A stretch of 64,000 bases of DNA from Breviolum minutum Mf 1.05b.01 (lineage: Eukaryota; Sar; Dinophyceae; Suessiales; Symbiodiniaceae). This document shows positions 1-10,900 of the stretch, piece after piece. How positions within the stretch are numbered: the first letter of the stretch is position 1; every line of letters begins with the position of its first letter. Where the stretch lies: contig DF239293.1 of assembly GCA_000507305.1 (NCBI GenBank), forward strand, positions 192,580 to 256,579, given 5' to 3'. A program made the translations under genes and the position numbers. The notes under the pieces were generated by a model that saw only the letters and a program-made list of their open reading frames with translations, ran no database searches and was not told the DNA's origin.

Positions 1-1
1 T

Positions 2-1702
2 TTGTCTTTGCTGCGAGAGTCTGTAGAAGGTATAGGGCACTTTGGTCGCCGCGCGCAGGCAAGACTAGTGCTGCTTTGCGCAGCTATGCTGAATGAACTA
101 CAACTGCATTTGGTTGGTGGCTTGCGACGTGCAGCAAAGATTGCTGACATTGCCTTACAGAAGTTGAACAAACAGGCGCCCAAAGTGGTCACGGCTTCAA
201 GGGAGTTATCCATACATGAAAAAAGCCTCAAAAGCCAAGGTCGTGAGCTCGCAAATGCCGCTGCTGGATCAGAAGACCTGGAAGAGCTTCTTTTTGGCTC
301 TGACATCTCCGATGAAGTCAGTTGGTTCTTCAGCTCTGCAAACGACAAGCTGGATGCAGCTGGCGTTGATCCAGTATCCACAGATTTTGACATTGTGGAG
401 GCACCCGGCCCATCCTACCATGCACAAGGAGACGTCCTGGACAGAGTGTCTTTTGAGCTTTGTCGACGGTGCAGAGGAACCTTCTTGGATAGAAGCGGTT
501 GTGGAGCAGGGCAACAGTGCTTTGTTTATGGTCGCATAAGGCCGGTGCAGCCATGCATGACATTGAGGGAAGGTATTGTATGTCATGTTCCGGATGGCTA
601 CATAGCAGCGCGAGGGGGTATGCTGGCAAAGCTTGCAGAGACTGGCACAGGCAAGGGTAGTCCTCAGATTTTCCGAACGATGTTTCTCGATGCAGATTTG
701 ACTTCATCCTCCTACGAATCTTGTGCCCCAGCACAACGTCGCCTCAAGGAAAGGCTAGTACAAGTTCCAGAAGTTGCAACTTCTAGGAGTGCTGGATTGC
801 TGTTTGCCTCTGAGGAACGTGACAAGCTCTTGGTTGAGAACCTTCGAGCCCTTAAGACATGCGGTTTTCAAGCTATCCTCTTGTCAGGAGAATTTTCGGA
901 TGTTGTTGGTTCAGCCTGCTGTGACGCGGGCTTGATGCTGGCTGGTGGGATTCCAGCGCGGTTGCTCCATGCCTTGGCAGCAGACTGTGGTGCGGAGATT
1001 CTGCGAGGCTTGCCTGACTGCTTTGAGACATTCTCCGAACGGGAAGCGAAGCGACCAATCCATCTTCACTTGACACATCTCTCCAATAGTGAGCACAAAC
1101 GATGTTTTTGCTATCCTGTGTTTGGTCGACGGCAATCTCTTCTACCCGAAGGCAGTGGTCCAGTCATGGATGGTCCATTTTGGCAGCTTTGGGCTTGGGC
1201 TGATGGCACGGATGGAGTTGAAAGACCAGCTGCGACTGCATGCACAGTGCTTTTGGAAGCAAGCTGCGAGCCCCAGTTGCGACAAAGCTTCGCAGAGTTG
1301 AGTGACTCGGTTTTGAGCGGAATGGAACATCTAGACCAAAGCACAGGCAAAGAATCTGCTGAATTCCTTCAAACTCAATGCAAAGAGCTGCCATGGGATT
1401 GGATGCTGCTTGTAGCTGATGCTCTCGAAGAAGCCGCCACATCAGAAACTTGTCCCGCACTACTGGCTGAGGAGCAGACACCCGTCATAGCACCGTGGGT
1501 CACTCCACTGGGAGATGATGCTGGAGACCGAGCAGCTTGTGCCACCTTTGCAGCAGCGCTGCGAAGGGCCTTCGCTGCGGAGAAGGACGAAAAAGATGAG
1601 GAGGACTTGCAATCGAACACTGAGGACATGAATTCAGCCAGAGCCCTCCTTCGTCGTGGCAGCCGGCTGGTAGACCTTTTGAGTCGAGTTTCTGACACTT
1701 GA
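2..1702 (+). CDS. Divergent chaperonin-like (CCT/MKKS-type) protein, 5' end outside the window
   Basis: An open frame of 566 codons runs in from the left edge and stops at TGA 1700-1702, so the start is outside the window. No exact family signature is present. The middle resembles the apical and intermediate parts of group II chaperonins: a beta-type segment FRTMFLDADLT, then LLVENLRALKTCGFQAILL, a GIPARLLHALAADCGAEIL stretch where CCT subunits have a Leu/Ala-rich helix ending in TGA, and later ATACTVLLEA followed by a helix, where CCTs have an ACTI-LRG strand. I see no convincing ATPase motifs, which would fit MKKS/BBS-like or PIKfyve-type non-catalytic chaperonin folds. The C-terminus is acidic, then basic. 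The long uninterrupted frame contrasts with the exon-rich genes further right. The family call is tentative; the ORF itself is well supported by length and composition. Confidence 0.4.
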   Translation: MSLLRESVEGIGHFGRRAQARLVLLCAAMLNELQLHLVGGLRRAAKIADIALQKLNKQAPKVVTASRELSIHEKSLKSQGRELANAAAGSEDLEELLFGSDISDEVSWFFSSANDKLDAAGVDPVSTDFDIVEAPGPSYHAQGDVLDRVSFELCRRCRGTFLDRSGCGAGQQCFVYGRIRPVQPCMTLREGIVCHVPDGYIAARGGMLAKLAETGTGKGSPQIFRTMFLDADLTSSSYESCAPAQRRLKERLVQVPEVATSRSAGLLFASEERDKLLVENLRALKTCGFQAILLSGEFSDVVGSACCDAGLMLAGGIPARLLHALAADCGAEILRGLPDCFETFSEREAKRPIHLHLTHLSNSEHKRCFCYPVFGRRQSLLPEGSGPVMDGPFWQLWAWADGTDGVERPAATACTVLLEASCEPQLRQSFAELSDSVLSGMEHLDQSTGKESAEFLQTQCKELPWDWMLLVADALEEAATSETCPALLAEEQTPVIAPWVTPLGDDAGDRAACATFAAALRRAFAAEKDEKDEEDLQSNTEDMNSARALLRRGSRLVDLLSRVSDT

Positions 1703-1703
1703 G

Positions 1704-1738
1704 GCTTCAAGATCTCTGACAGGTCAAGATCTTGAAGC
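1704..1738. repeat. Perfect 12-bp inverted repeat just after the first stop codon
   Basis: GCTTCAAGATCT (1704-1715) and AGATCTTGAAGC (1727-1738) are exact reverse complements separated by 11 bases, directly after the TGA at 1700-1702. It could form a 3'-UTR hairpin or be a remnant of a small inverted-repeat element. Nothing in the sequence decides between these. Confidence 0.7.
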
Positions 1739-3858
1739 TTGGTCCTTGAAAGAGCAGCAGAGGGAACTGAATCAAGAGAAGGTGCAACCAAAAGATGGCC
1801 AGCCGGTCCAGACCCAATGATCTTTTGGTCTTCCTTGAAGGGCCAGAATAGCATTCCCCGTTGATGAATTTGGACAAGAAGGAGCAAGAAGGCAATATGG
1901 ACGTAGCAGAGCTGAGGATTGTGGAAGATTGTGGGGACAAAGAGCTCCTGTTGAATTTCAGCTTGCAGGCGCTGTCGCAAGCATAAAGCAGCGTGTGACA
2001 AGCATGCAACTCATGAGAAGGATAACCAGGGTGATATCAGTGTGATGAGTTTCTCCACTATCAAATACTGGCTTTGTTGGCACGAAGTGACTTGGCAATT
2101 GCCATGCCATGTAATGATCAGCGATCATCAATGTTTGTCATATCACCTGCCACCCACTCACCCACCTGTCATCACCTGTGGTCATTTTAAAAAATGACTG
2201 CAGGAGAGTGATGCTACGCTGCGGGACTTGGGCATATCTGGTGACGCAGCAGTCCTCGTGCTCACGACTGGGCCTGAATCTCGAGAGCAATGGTTCCAGC
2301 TGTTAATGGAAATGATGGGGCCCCTTTTAGGGTGCACGTGCTGCATCATTTTTCAGGACAGAATGTATTGAACATAATTCATAACATGTTTTGGTGTTTT
2401 CTTGCTGCGTCAGAAGTATTATTGATCATGAATCGCGAGTTATCCAGAATGCCTTTGAGGTCAGCCAACTCTCAGCTGAAGCTGTCACAGCGCGGCTCAG
2501 GAGCTGATGGAAAGATATGGGAAGTATATAAACAATTGTGACAAACTTGCTGAGAGATACGATCGAAGCCGAGCTGGACACAATTCAATGAATTTCGTAA
2601 GTAGTGGATGGGAGGTGGCACAATGATTGTTTATCAAAAATCATTGAATCATTGTGTGGAACCTATGGCGATTCGATGGCATATGTCGTAGCTGTGATTC
2701 TTGGCAGACCTGATTATAAGACATGGTAAGACCTTAGTAGATCATCGCATATACTTGTTCATTCTACGAACGAAGTGCACGTGATTCCAACTGGAAGATT
2801 GGTATGAACTGTTTGTAGCTCCAGGTTTCTTGGACTGGCTTCAACATTTCCAGGCTTCTGGGAGTGGCTGGTGGATTTGCAAGCCATGCGAATGATGTTT
2901 CATGATGTTTCATTTGAGGTGGTGAGGTCCACAAGTCGAGCTTATTTTCACATGAAATCACGACTTGCTAGTGCTCAGGCTGACCGAGTCGGCATCAAAT
3001 GCTGGGTCGTTGGGTTGTTGCTGGTTGCGGTGGCGAGTTTGCGGTGAGGGATGGATGGAAGCCAAGTTGAAGGTGATCGCATGTGCTCGCAACAGTCGAG
3101 AAAAGACACCTTGATTGATTCATAGGCCCTCAGCCACGACGCTTGTGGGATCAAAAAAGGTGAGCGAATGAATTTTGGATGACCTTAGTCTTTGTTTGCC
3201 TTTGTGAGTCTTGAGAATCGTGCGATATGCAAAATATTGACAAATGGTCAAAGACTCAAAACGACCAATATATATAATATATATTACACACTAATCACTA
3301 AAGCTTTGTTGGGAACTCGATTGTCTTCCAAATCCGCAGGCGACGAGAAAGCCGAGGAGCGGGGATAAAGCTCATGATATCTCATTATGTTAAATGCCGG
3401 TGCCATTCTTGGCAAGATGTTGCATTTTGTGCATATATCCGTAGCTTTATGTATCTTTCACATGTCCGCATGCAACTATAGTGTTGAATCTACTGCAATT
3501 GGGAGGGCAAGCCTAGTGTTGCGTCTATGGGAACTGTTTGCCAAAGTCGTTGAAATTCCAATGCATAATATTGTGAAGAGTAGAAGTATAATAATGTTTA
3601 CTATTGTTCTTAGTCGGAGTCGTTCATTGTGGGATATGATAGATATCTAGCACAATAAATTGCATCCTATTGCATGACGTCACCATAGACTCAGAGTATT
3701 CAAACATACCGCACACAAAAGCATATATTGTACTGTACCTAGTAGATGCGTTGTGTCAATGCACATTGGATAATTATATGTAAGGCAAGACTGGCAAGAG
3801 TACTAGCGGCTAGCGTTTGTACTTCTCATTGATACATTCTCCATGCTGGTTGGACGCA
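1739..3858. other. Stretch with one exon candidate and little else
   Basis: Mostly AT-rich intron-like or intergenic DNA. One coding-like piece on the + strand starts after CTGCAG at 2204 and reads ESDATLRDLGISGDAA followed by VLVLTT, then REQWFQLL, to about 2340. It has a ubiquitin-fold-like rhythm, but I cannot assign it. A 10-bp perfect inverted repeat (CACAATGATT at 2619-2628, AATCATTGTG at 2647-2656) lies in the following intron-like DNA. I saw nothing else in this stretch. Confidence 0.35.
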
Positions 3859-5590
3859 GGATGACAAAAAGGAGGCCAAGGAATCAGACGATGAAAAGGA
3901 GGCACTTGATTGATGCTTGAATGTTTGCTGGTCTTATTTGGTTTGCTGTGAGAGAAGCCGTGCTAGCCTTCTAAAGTCATTAGCTGCATTTCTTGTTGCG
4001 CGTTGGCTAGGCGGACAAGAGGGACAGTGGCATGGCTGCACTTCAGCTGGTCATGGACCTTCGGTTTGCTCAGAATGCTCAGCGTAGAATTCCGGCAAGA
4101 CAAGATGACTACGCGTAGTGTGATGAGATATGATTGATTAGACGACTCAATGATAGCATTGATTGCTGCTCTTGATCAGTGCTGTTCTCAGTCAAGTCCA
4201 GGTGAATCGGATGAGGAGGATGCAAAGGCCAAAGCAAAAGTCAGCAAGGTCACCTGTCATGCATGAGTAGAGTTTGGTGACTGTTTGGGCGCGCACCGGT
4301 GGAGATTAGCTGCATCATGGCATCATGTCGTTATCATGTTGTATCTCATAGATGCTCACAAAAGCTCTGCTAGGATAAGAGCAGCTCCAGCTCAGAGGTG
4401 GGAGGGGATATGTTGCGACGTTGCAGTGTGTAACATTGCAGAAAGAATCGATTGGGATGTTGGAGCACTTGCCCACAGGTCCAGCTAGTGTTAGTTAGGT
4501 CATGTGACAATTCAGGAAGGCCTGATTTGTTCCAACAAGGTTAGAAAGATGAGGAAGAGTAATACATTGTATGAGATTGTTAGCGGGTCTTCTCAAGACA
4601 TTCATCACAATTCATTCTTTAGTCCCATGTACCAAAATACCCCAACTATGCCTATTGCTTCGCCAGGAGGAGGAACCCAAGAAAATACCTGGCAAATCAA
4701 AAGCCAAAAAGGCCACGGCCCGTTTTTACAGAGCGTTTTGCATCGCAATTCCTTGTTGATTAAAACATATTAAAACACCGAATTGCTTTTGGATTTGAGC
4801 CCATGTTCTAAAGCAGATGTGGCATGGAAGGACAGCGATAGCGACAGTGATGACGCGAAGGCCAAAGCCAAGGCCAAGGGAAAGAACAAGAAGGTCGGGT
4901 GCACCCCATGTGTGGGGGTTTGCAACCTCAAAATATTTCAGGCTGCCTCATCAGTTTGCACATCCTCCGCGAATTGTTTGTTTAAAGTACTGCCAGAGAG
5001 ATTACAGCATATTTACAGCACGTTCAGGCCAATTGGTTTTTACATTGTTTTTCCCGTAGATGATCCGAGAAATCTGAGCCGCTAGAATTTCCTCGTTTCC
5101 ATGGACAGGGCATGTGTTGGCGGGCGCTTTGCCAGGACAGCTCCGACAGCGATGATGTTGGGTGCCTCAGTCATTGCGTCATTGCGCACCATCCTTTCAT
5201 GTCTTCTGGTCAAAATTGCACATGTGGAATGCCTGAATGTACATAATGCACATGGTCCATGAGGAAAGTGAGCAAAAGAAAAAGAATGCCAAGAAAGTGG
5301 TCAAGAAGCTGGGCGGCAGACTGCCAGATAGACGTCCAAACTATTCAAGACCAAGAAAAGATGTGAAATGTCAGAAGCACGACCCGACATAGAGTCACCA
5401 AGCACCCTTCCAAAGTCACTTTCAGTCCATCATAGTCCATCGGATTGGTAGGATGGGCCCCGGCTCTCAGAAATTCGCAGTCAGCATGAGGGTTGCTGAG
5501 TCCATGTTGAACCATGTTGAACCAACTGAGGAAAAAGGCCGGCAGTGATTCATCAGATGAAAGCTCTGACGACAAAAAGAAAAAGGCAGG
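3859..5590 (+). CDS. Exon cluster for an acidic Ser/Asp and Lys-rich low-complexity protein (Nopp140/SRP40-like)
   Basis: At least seven short + strand exons, each preceded by an AG acceptor, encode alternating acidic-serine and lysine-rich pieces: DDKKEAKESDDEKEA (about 3862-3906), GESDEEDAKAKAKVSK (about 4201-4250), EEEPKKIPGKSKAKKA (about 4668-4725), DSDSDSDDAKAKAKAKGK (about 4832-4896), DSSDSDD (about 5126-5150), EQKKKNAKKVVKK (about 5270-5310) and SDSSDESSDDKKKKA (about 5546-5588). Introns are 100-450 bp. This composition is typical of nucleolar chaperones such as Nopp140/SRP40 and of some chromatin proteins, but no folded domain is visible, so only the composition is reported. Similar exons resume after the hemerythrin gene, so the protein may continue there. 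Start and stop are not identified. Confidence 0.5.
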
Positions 5591-5789
5591 ACTGTCAGGT
5601 TATGTCGGAGACGTCGGCTTCTGAGCTATCTTAATTACAAGGAAAAGTATTGGGAGTTGAAGTCAATATAATTCACTGGGTAGTTCCCGTGGAGGGTGAA
5701 GAAGTTGCGTCTTTTTAGACAAGCTGGATTTCACCCGTGCAAACAGCATCCAAATCAAAAGGAAAGCTGTTGCATATTTGGACCTCTCA

Positions 5790-5796
5790 GCTCAAG
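5790..5796 (+). other. Possible decayed spliced-leader 3' end upstream of hemerythrin
   Basis: GCTCAAG, the last seven bases of the dinoflagellate spliced leader as I know it, occurs 40 bases before the hemerythrin ATG, and GCATATTTGG a little further upstream resembles the middle of the leader. Seven bases are expected by chance several times in this window, so it matters only because the gene is intronless. Confidence 0.15.
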
Positions 5797-5836
5797 TCGC
5801 TCCATCTCCTTTCTTAAAGGCAAAGCGCAGTCAGCT

Positions 5837-6244
5837 ATGGCCGAGCACTTGCCGACCATGAATATCCCCGAAATGGATAGGCAGCATCAAGAGCTCCATG
5901 CTGCAGTGCTCGCGTTGAAGGAGTCACCCAAGTGTGTTGAAGAGCTTGGGCATATCATCGATGCAGTAGAGGCTCACTTTCAGGCGGAAGAAACCTTGTT
6001 CGAGCAGTACCAGATTCCCAATGTCATCACCCATCGAAGTGAGCATAAGAAGTTTTTGGCCCTTCTGCGGAAGACCCATGAGGAGTGGCGCACGAAAGAT
6101 GAAGCCAATGAGGATTTGTCGACAGATGTGGAGCAGATCGTGAAGAGCACGGCCAAGTGGTTGAAAATCCACACTAGCGCTTATGATGCACCCCAGTATG
6201 GCACATTCTTCAAAGATGGTGAGTACATTGGAAAAGTGAGATGA
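5837..6244 (+). CDS. Single-domain hemerythrin, intronless
   Basis: A 135-residue protein starting at ATG 5837 and ending at TGA 6242-6244. It is a four-helix hemerythrin that should bind a non-haem di-iron centre for O2 binding or sensing. All seven iron ligands are present with near-canonical spacing: H17, H47 and E51 (HFQAE), H66 and H70 (HRSEH), H112 and D117 (HTSAYD). The length matches stand-alone hemerythrins. The frame is also open upstream to 5696, but the domain starts shortly after M1 at 5837, so that start is preferred. GATG/GTGAGT at 6217-6223 resembles a splice donor, so a short alternative tail cannot be excluded. The gene has no introns although it sits between charged-protein exons on both sides, which suggests a retrocopied or nested gene. 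There is no signal peptide. Role in the cell is unknown: oxygen or iron handling, or redox sensing. Confidence 0.93.
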   Translation: MAEHLPTMNIPEMDRQHQELHAAVLALKESPKCVEELGHIIDAVEAHFQAEETLFEQYQIPNVITHRSEHKKFLALLRKTHEEWRTKDEANEDLSTDVEQIVKSTAKWLKIHTSAYDAPQYGTFFKDGEYIGKVR

Positions 6245-6619
6245 TTGACATTGATCGACTGAATTCTTGATTGAGTGCAACATTTTGGTCATTCATTGGT
6301 GTGAATGAATTCGTGTTGAGCAGTTGCTCTGACAGTTCCATTTCGTTCCAGAAGCACTGTACAGGCTTGCGGAAGTAGACTCCAGGGTATCACACTTTGA
6401 GCAACTGGAGTTTCACTCTGAAGACTCTTGGAGGGGTGGAAAAAATAGACATAGCACCTACGGGTATACATTTTGATTCCCATCACAAGCAATCGCATGC
6501 AAACGCAACAATTCATTATTCTTGCACCGAATACATGCACAGCACGCGCGTGTCTTCATGATTGTGTATATACTGCGAGGTTGTGGAGAAATGTTGGAAT
6601 TTTGTCATGCTTGCTAGAC

Positions 6620-6960
6620 GCAGATGCCATGTTTGCAGAGGAAAAGGTGGTCAAGAGCACTGGCACTAGCAGATCTGTGAAGGAAATAGACAAAGCATAG
6701 GAAGTTCTGAAGCTTTTTGAATCTGGCAGGTGAAAAAGGAAGCTGAAAAAAAGAAAAAGAAAAGAAGCTCCAGAAGCAATCTCAGTGTAAACTTCAGTAG
6801 GTTTTAATTTTAAGGGCTGTTTGAACTCATGTCCCAAGAACGGTGTGACTTTGAAAGGTGAAACGAGGCAAGCCGAGTTATTTTTGTTCTGATGTAGCGA
6901 GGCTCATCCAGCAAGAGCCGGAAGAAGAATCGTTCTCGCAGCAGAAGCCTTGGTCTTTTG
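6620..6960 (+). CDS. Lys/Glu-rich and RS-repeat exons
   Basis: Three + strand pieces lie downstream of hemerythrin. EEKVVKS is near 6639-6660. VKKEAEKKKKKRSSRSN begins at 6731, after GGCAG. RGSSSKSRKKNRSRSRSLG is near 6897-6955. The last is a true RS dipeptide tract as in SR splicing factors. They may be the C-terminal exons of the charged protein at 3.9-5.6 kb, which would place hemerythrin inside one of its introns, or belong to a separate gene. No RRM is seen nearby. Confidence 0.4.
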
Positions 6961-7969
6961 AAAGTTAGGAAGCACGTCATCATGCATTGAATGCATCGAT
7001 GTATTGTATGACTGTATGACTCATATGACCTTGATTGGCATCGCATGATGCAAAAGGACAGGCTGAGCCTGTTCTGCAGCCATTGGCTTTTCAAGGAATC
7101 AGTGCAAAGACAGTGATGAGAATACGAGTACGATATGGTCCTAGCACTTTCAATCTTCGGCGGTCAGGTTGAGCGACCAAATGCAATGAAATGTCCACGC
7201 CTTTCAGTTTTGTTTTCTCAAGTTTTGCTATCATGACTTTCTTCAAAATGCCTGTCATGCTTTTGTGGGGCTTGCTGGCACCAGCCACTGCAGTGCTCAT
7301 CAAGGCAATTGCCACAGTCATTTTCAGGTGTGTACGCATTGCTGATGCAGACTATATGGTTCAATAGCTAGGCTGTAGGCTGTACCATGCCATAACCTAT
7401 AATTCATGTCCAACCAACCTTGAAGCCCCGTTTGTTGCAAGCATGCAGCTGCCTCGCACAGGACTTGGACGAAGCCCCTTCAGGCCCAACACACAAAGAG
7501 ACTTGACAAGCGTTTAGACTCGACATGATGAGAAATTACATGAGGGTGTGGAGGTGATAAAGGAATATGGGATGTTTCCATTGGTCCCTGGTGATCGGTG
7601 CTATCTTCCTAGGTCATAAATGTTCTGTGTCAGTGGTTGCTTGTCCAGCGCGGGTCCTGTAACTGTAGGACTGTGCTGCGCCTGCAAATGACATTGTTCG
7701 GGAGAACTGCAAGAGTGGTAGCCCTGCCTCTGAATGGGACATCAATGCTGCAGGCTCCAGCCTGACACTTGGACTTCATGATACTTGGGTAATTATACTT
7801 GAAGTATTCTCTGCAGACACGGCGGTTGCATGTACAAATGGCTTGGAGAGTTTCATTTTTCAGCGCAGCTAGAGCGGCCCATAGCCAGCCACACAACATG
7901 CCGAGTAACTTTATGCTTTGGTCGCACTGTACGGCGAATCTTCATAGAGCTCCCTGTGCTATCGCTCAG
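6961..7969. other. No gene recognised
   Basis: About 1 kb between RS exons and the first clear dimethylformamidase exon. It should hold the 5' end of the latter. The only ORFs are short; a minus-strand ORF at 7091-7339 with a hydrophobic start has no support. Several in-frame ATGs lie upstream of 7970 but I cannot choose one. Confidence 0.5.
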
Positions 7970-10900
7970 GATTCAGGGCTTTGCCACACAGAGCAGCTAT
8001 GCTGTTGGTGACAAAGTGCTGTTTAAAGTCAAGACAAGCTCCAGAGCCTTCAGCTGAATGTGAAGTTCACTTTGGGGTGGGCCAGCTACTGGGAGTGTGT
8101 TTCATTCTTTGAATCGCCCGGGCCTGACTCAACTTAGATGCCACGGCAAATCTAAGGACAGTATCGTTTTGATATTTACCGCCTCGGCTGGTACAATAGC
8201 TTGGGGGCACGAAAGGTTGCTAGCTTCAAACCTCATGTACAGCTGCCACAAGAGCAGCCTGAATGCTACAAGGAGCTCCTTGAAAACTTTTCGAGAATGA
8301 ATACAATGATATGCATTGATATGCGAAGAGGGCATGCTGCATGTGCTTGTTGTTCTTTGGTTGATTTGAAGAACTTGATTTTAAATGACGATGTCATGCA
8401 GGATGATGCGACACTGCTGGTGGATTGTGGCACATGGGCTGTGAGCGGAGCATCATGGTATGATGTTAAGGTTAAGGGTACTCGGGGGTCCTCTCAAATT
8501 GCTCGTTGCTTTCTTGTGCCAGGGTGAGGGCAAGTCCGCCTTAGGAATGTGCACTGATTTGCGGCTGCAATTGCAAGTAAATGTAATTGCAATTGTGGAA
8601 TCCACGTGCTCATAGAGATGCATCTGTCAGTGTTTGCGCTTTTGAACGCAGCACAGGCATGGTCCATTCCAGAGGACACTGTACCGGGAGTGTTTTTTGC
8701 CAGACTCGTCATGGAAGATCCTCCGCATCACTGGCGAACAGATGCCAGCGAGATTTGGCCAAGCTCAAAGTTTGCCAACCGAGACTTGAACTGATACAGG
8801 CGATTAATGATTAAATGATATGATTACTAGCTTCTATATATATACTACACTATACTTAGTAATTCTTGTCAATTGTTATTTTATAGATATAAATATAGAT
8901 GTTTGAACTGCAGACGGATGAGTGACGTACTCTGTAGCAGCAAAGAGCAGGTCCTAATCCATGAAAGTACTGCAATTCTTTTACAGGTGCTTCGGTGGCT
9001 GGGAAAAGGATTGCAAAGGAAGACTCAGAAAGGACCGACACAAGTCAACAACTTGTTGAATCTGGTTGAAGCTCAGTGGCTGAGGAAACTGGGACTACAA
9101 GCAAATGCCACCTTGTGGTTCAGAGCCTTGTCCTGCTATGGCCCATGCATATGGTGCGCAGAGACTTCAGGCTGGCAACATGATGCGCGCAGAACTCAGT
9201 TGCTGCAAGGCAAGAAATTGCCTTAGCCATGTCAAAATGAGTCCCATAGTTTAGTATACACATGAAACGGAGTTCAAAAGCAATGGAAAAGCATCGACAT
9301 GCTTTGCATCGCACTCAGAAATGACTCAATCTTCAGGCAATGCGTTGAAGGAACCCCACGCCTCACACGTTTACTTTGTCATTCGGCAAGATGCTCGGAA
9401 GACTGACATCCTGCTGCAAACAATTGATACAACTTGGCGTGCCTACAACAACTATGCTGCACCATCAACCTATGGTGTGCTCCCTTTACCACGACACAAT
9501 TTCTCTATGCCTGAGAGCTGGCAGAACCGCAGAGCTTACAAGGTGTCCTACAACGCACCGCTGATGACGCGTGACACCAGGGCCGTAAACACTCTTTTCA
9601 ATGCCGAGATGCCAGCCATCCGATGGCTGGAAAGCCATGGCTACGATATTCAGTACTGGACTGGTGTTGATGCTCATTCTCGTGGTGGTGAGATAGCGAA
9701 GCGAGCTAAAGTTTATGTTTCGGTCGGCCATGATGAATATTGGTCTGGAGAGCAGAGACTGCACGTTGAGGCGGCTCGCGACGCTGGCAGCTCGATCAGA
9801 TTTTGGCAAATTTGCGATTTATTCCAAGTCTATTTCAGCCACTTCAAATCGCAAAAAGAATTCGGCTGCATTTTTGACCAGGCCAATTCCAAGAAGACAG
9901 GGTTTCTTCAGTCAAGACCTTTGGTTCTCAATGTTGCATACCAATACCAATACATATTTTTTGGTTTCAGTCTTGTGTGGAAAGTCTATTCTGATAAGAT
10001 CAGAACCTAGCCTGCCAATATCTACTAACATTTTTCCGATGCAAACTCAGGTGTTCACCTTCACTTTTGGAGTGGGAATGAAGTGTACTGGAAAGTTCGA
10101 TGGGAAGCATCACCTGTTGATGGAGCGACCATGCGAACCATGGTTGTGTACAAGGAGAGGCTTTTACAAAGCAAAAAGCTTTCTTTTGGGTATCACATGG
10201 TTTGAAGTCTGAAGGCCTGCAGATTTATATTGGTTTATCATGTTTTATCAATTCTGGCGATACGGTAATACCAATTCGGTGTGACATGTTGGACATTAGG
10301 CCCCAAAGCCTGCAGATGTCAGGAGTCTCAGGAGTCCTTCAAGATCGATCCCGCTAGCGATGTTTGGACTGGTACGTTTCGTGATAGCAAACCTTTCAAC
10401 CCGGAGAAGTCCAATCCTGAGAATTCCTTGACGGGTACGATCTTCACAGTGACTCGGCTCATCCTGGCTTCTTCAGATTGGAGACCTTGCATATCAATGA
10501 AAAACATGTTGCCCCGCACCTATCAACTTACTTATCTACAGCACATCACATCATGTATCCAGTCCTACTATATATATTACTGCCCTTTCCCAACTTTTCA
10601 CAGGGGATGTGCAACTTTGGAAGGTGAATGCGTGGCGCAATGATGCCCTGGAAGTACCCGGTGTCTATTCCAAACTTCGGGTTTGGCGCAATACTACAAT
10701 TGCATCCATGCAGCCGCATCAAAAAGCTGTGCTTCTAAAGGGGTATCTTGGAGGCATTTGGAATGAATCATTGCTCCATGTTGCTCCATGGATGCAGTTA
10801 TCAAAAAGTGTCACACCTTAAAGCATCACAACTGCTTGCGGCCACTATTGTGATAGGTTTATGCTGCTATGCTTCCTTGGTCATTGAAAGCGAGGCTCTT

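Noticed and set aside
1375-2001. 208-codon minus-strand ORF
   Set aside because: It overlaps the chaperonin-like ORF on + and has a Ser/Arg-rich composition expected from antisense translation.
7091-7339. Minus-strand ORF with hydrophobic, signal-like N-terminus
   Set aside because: Short, on the strand without other host genes, and without any family feature.
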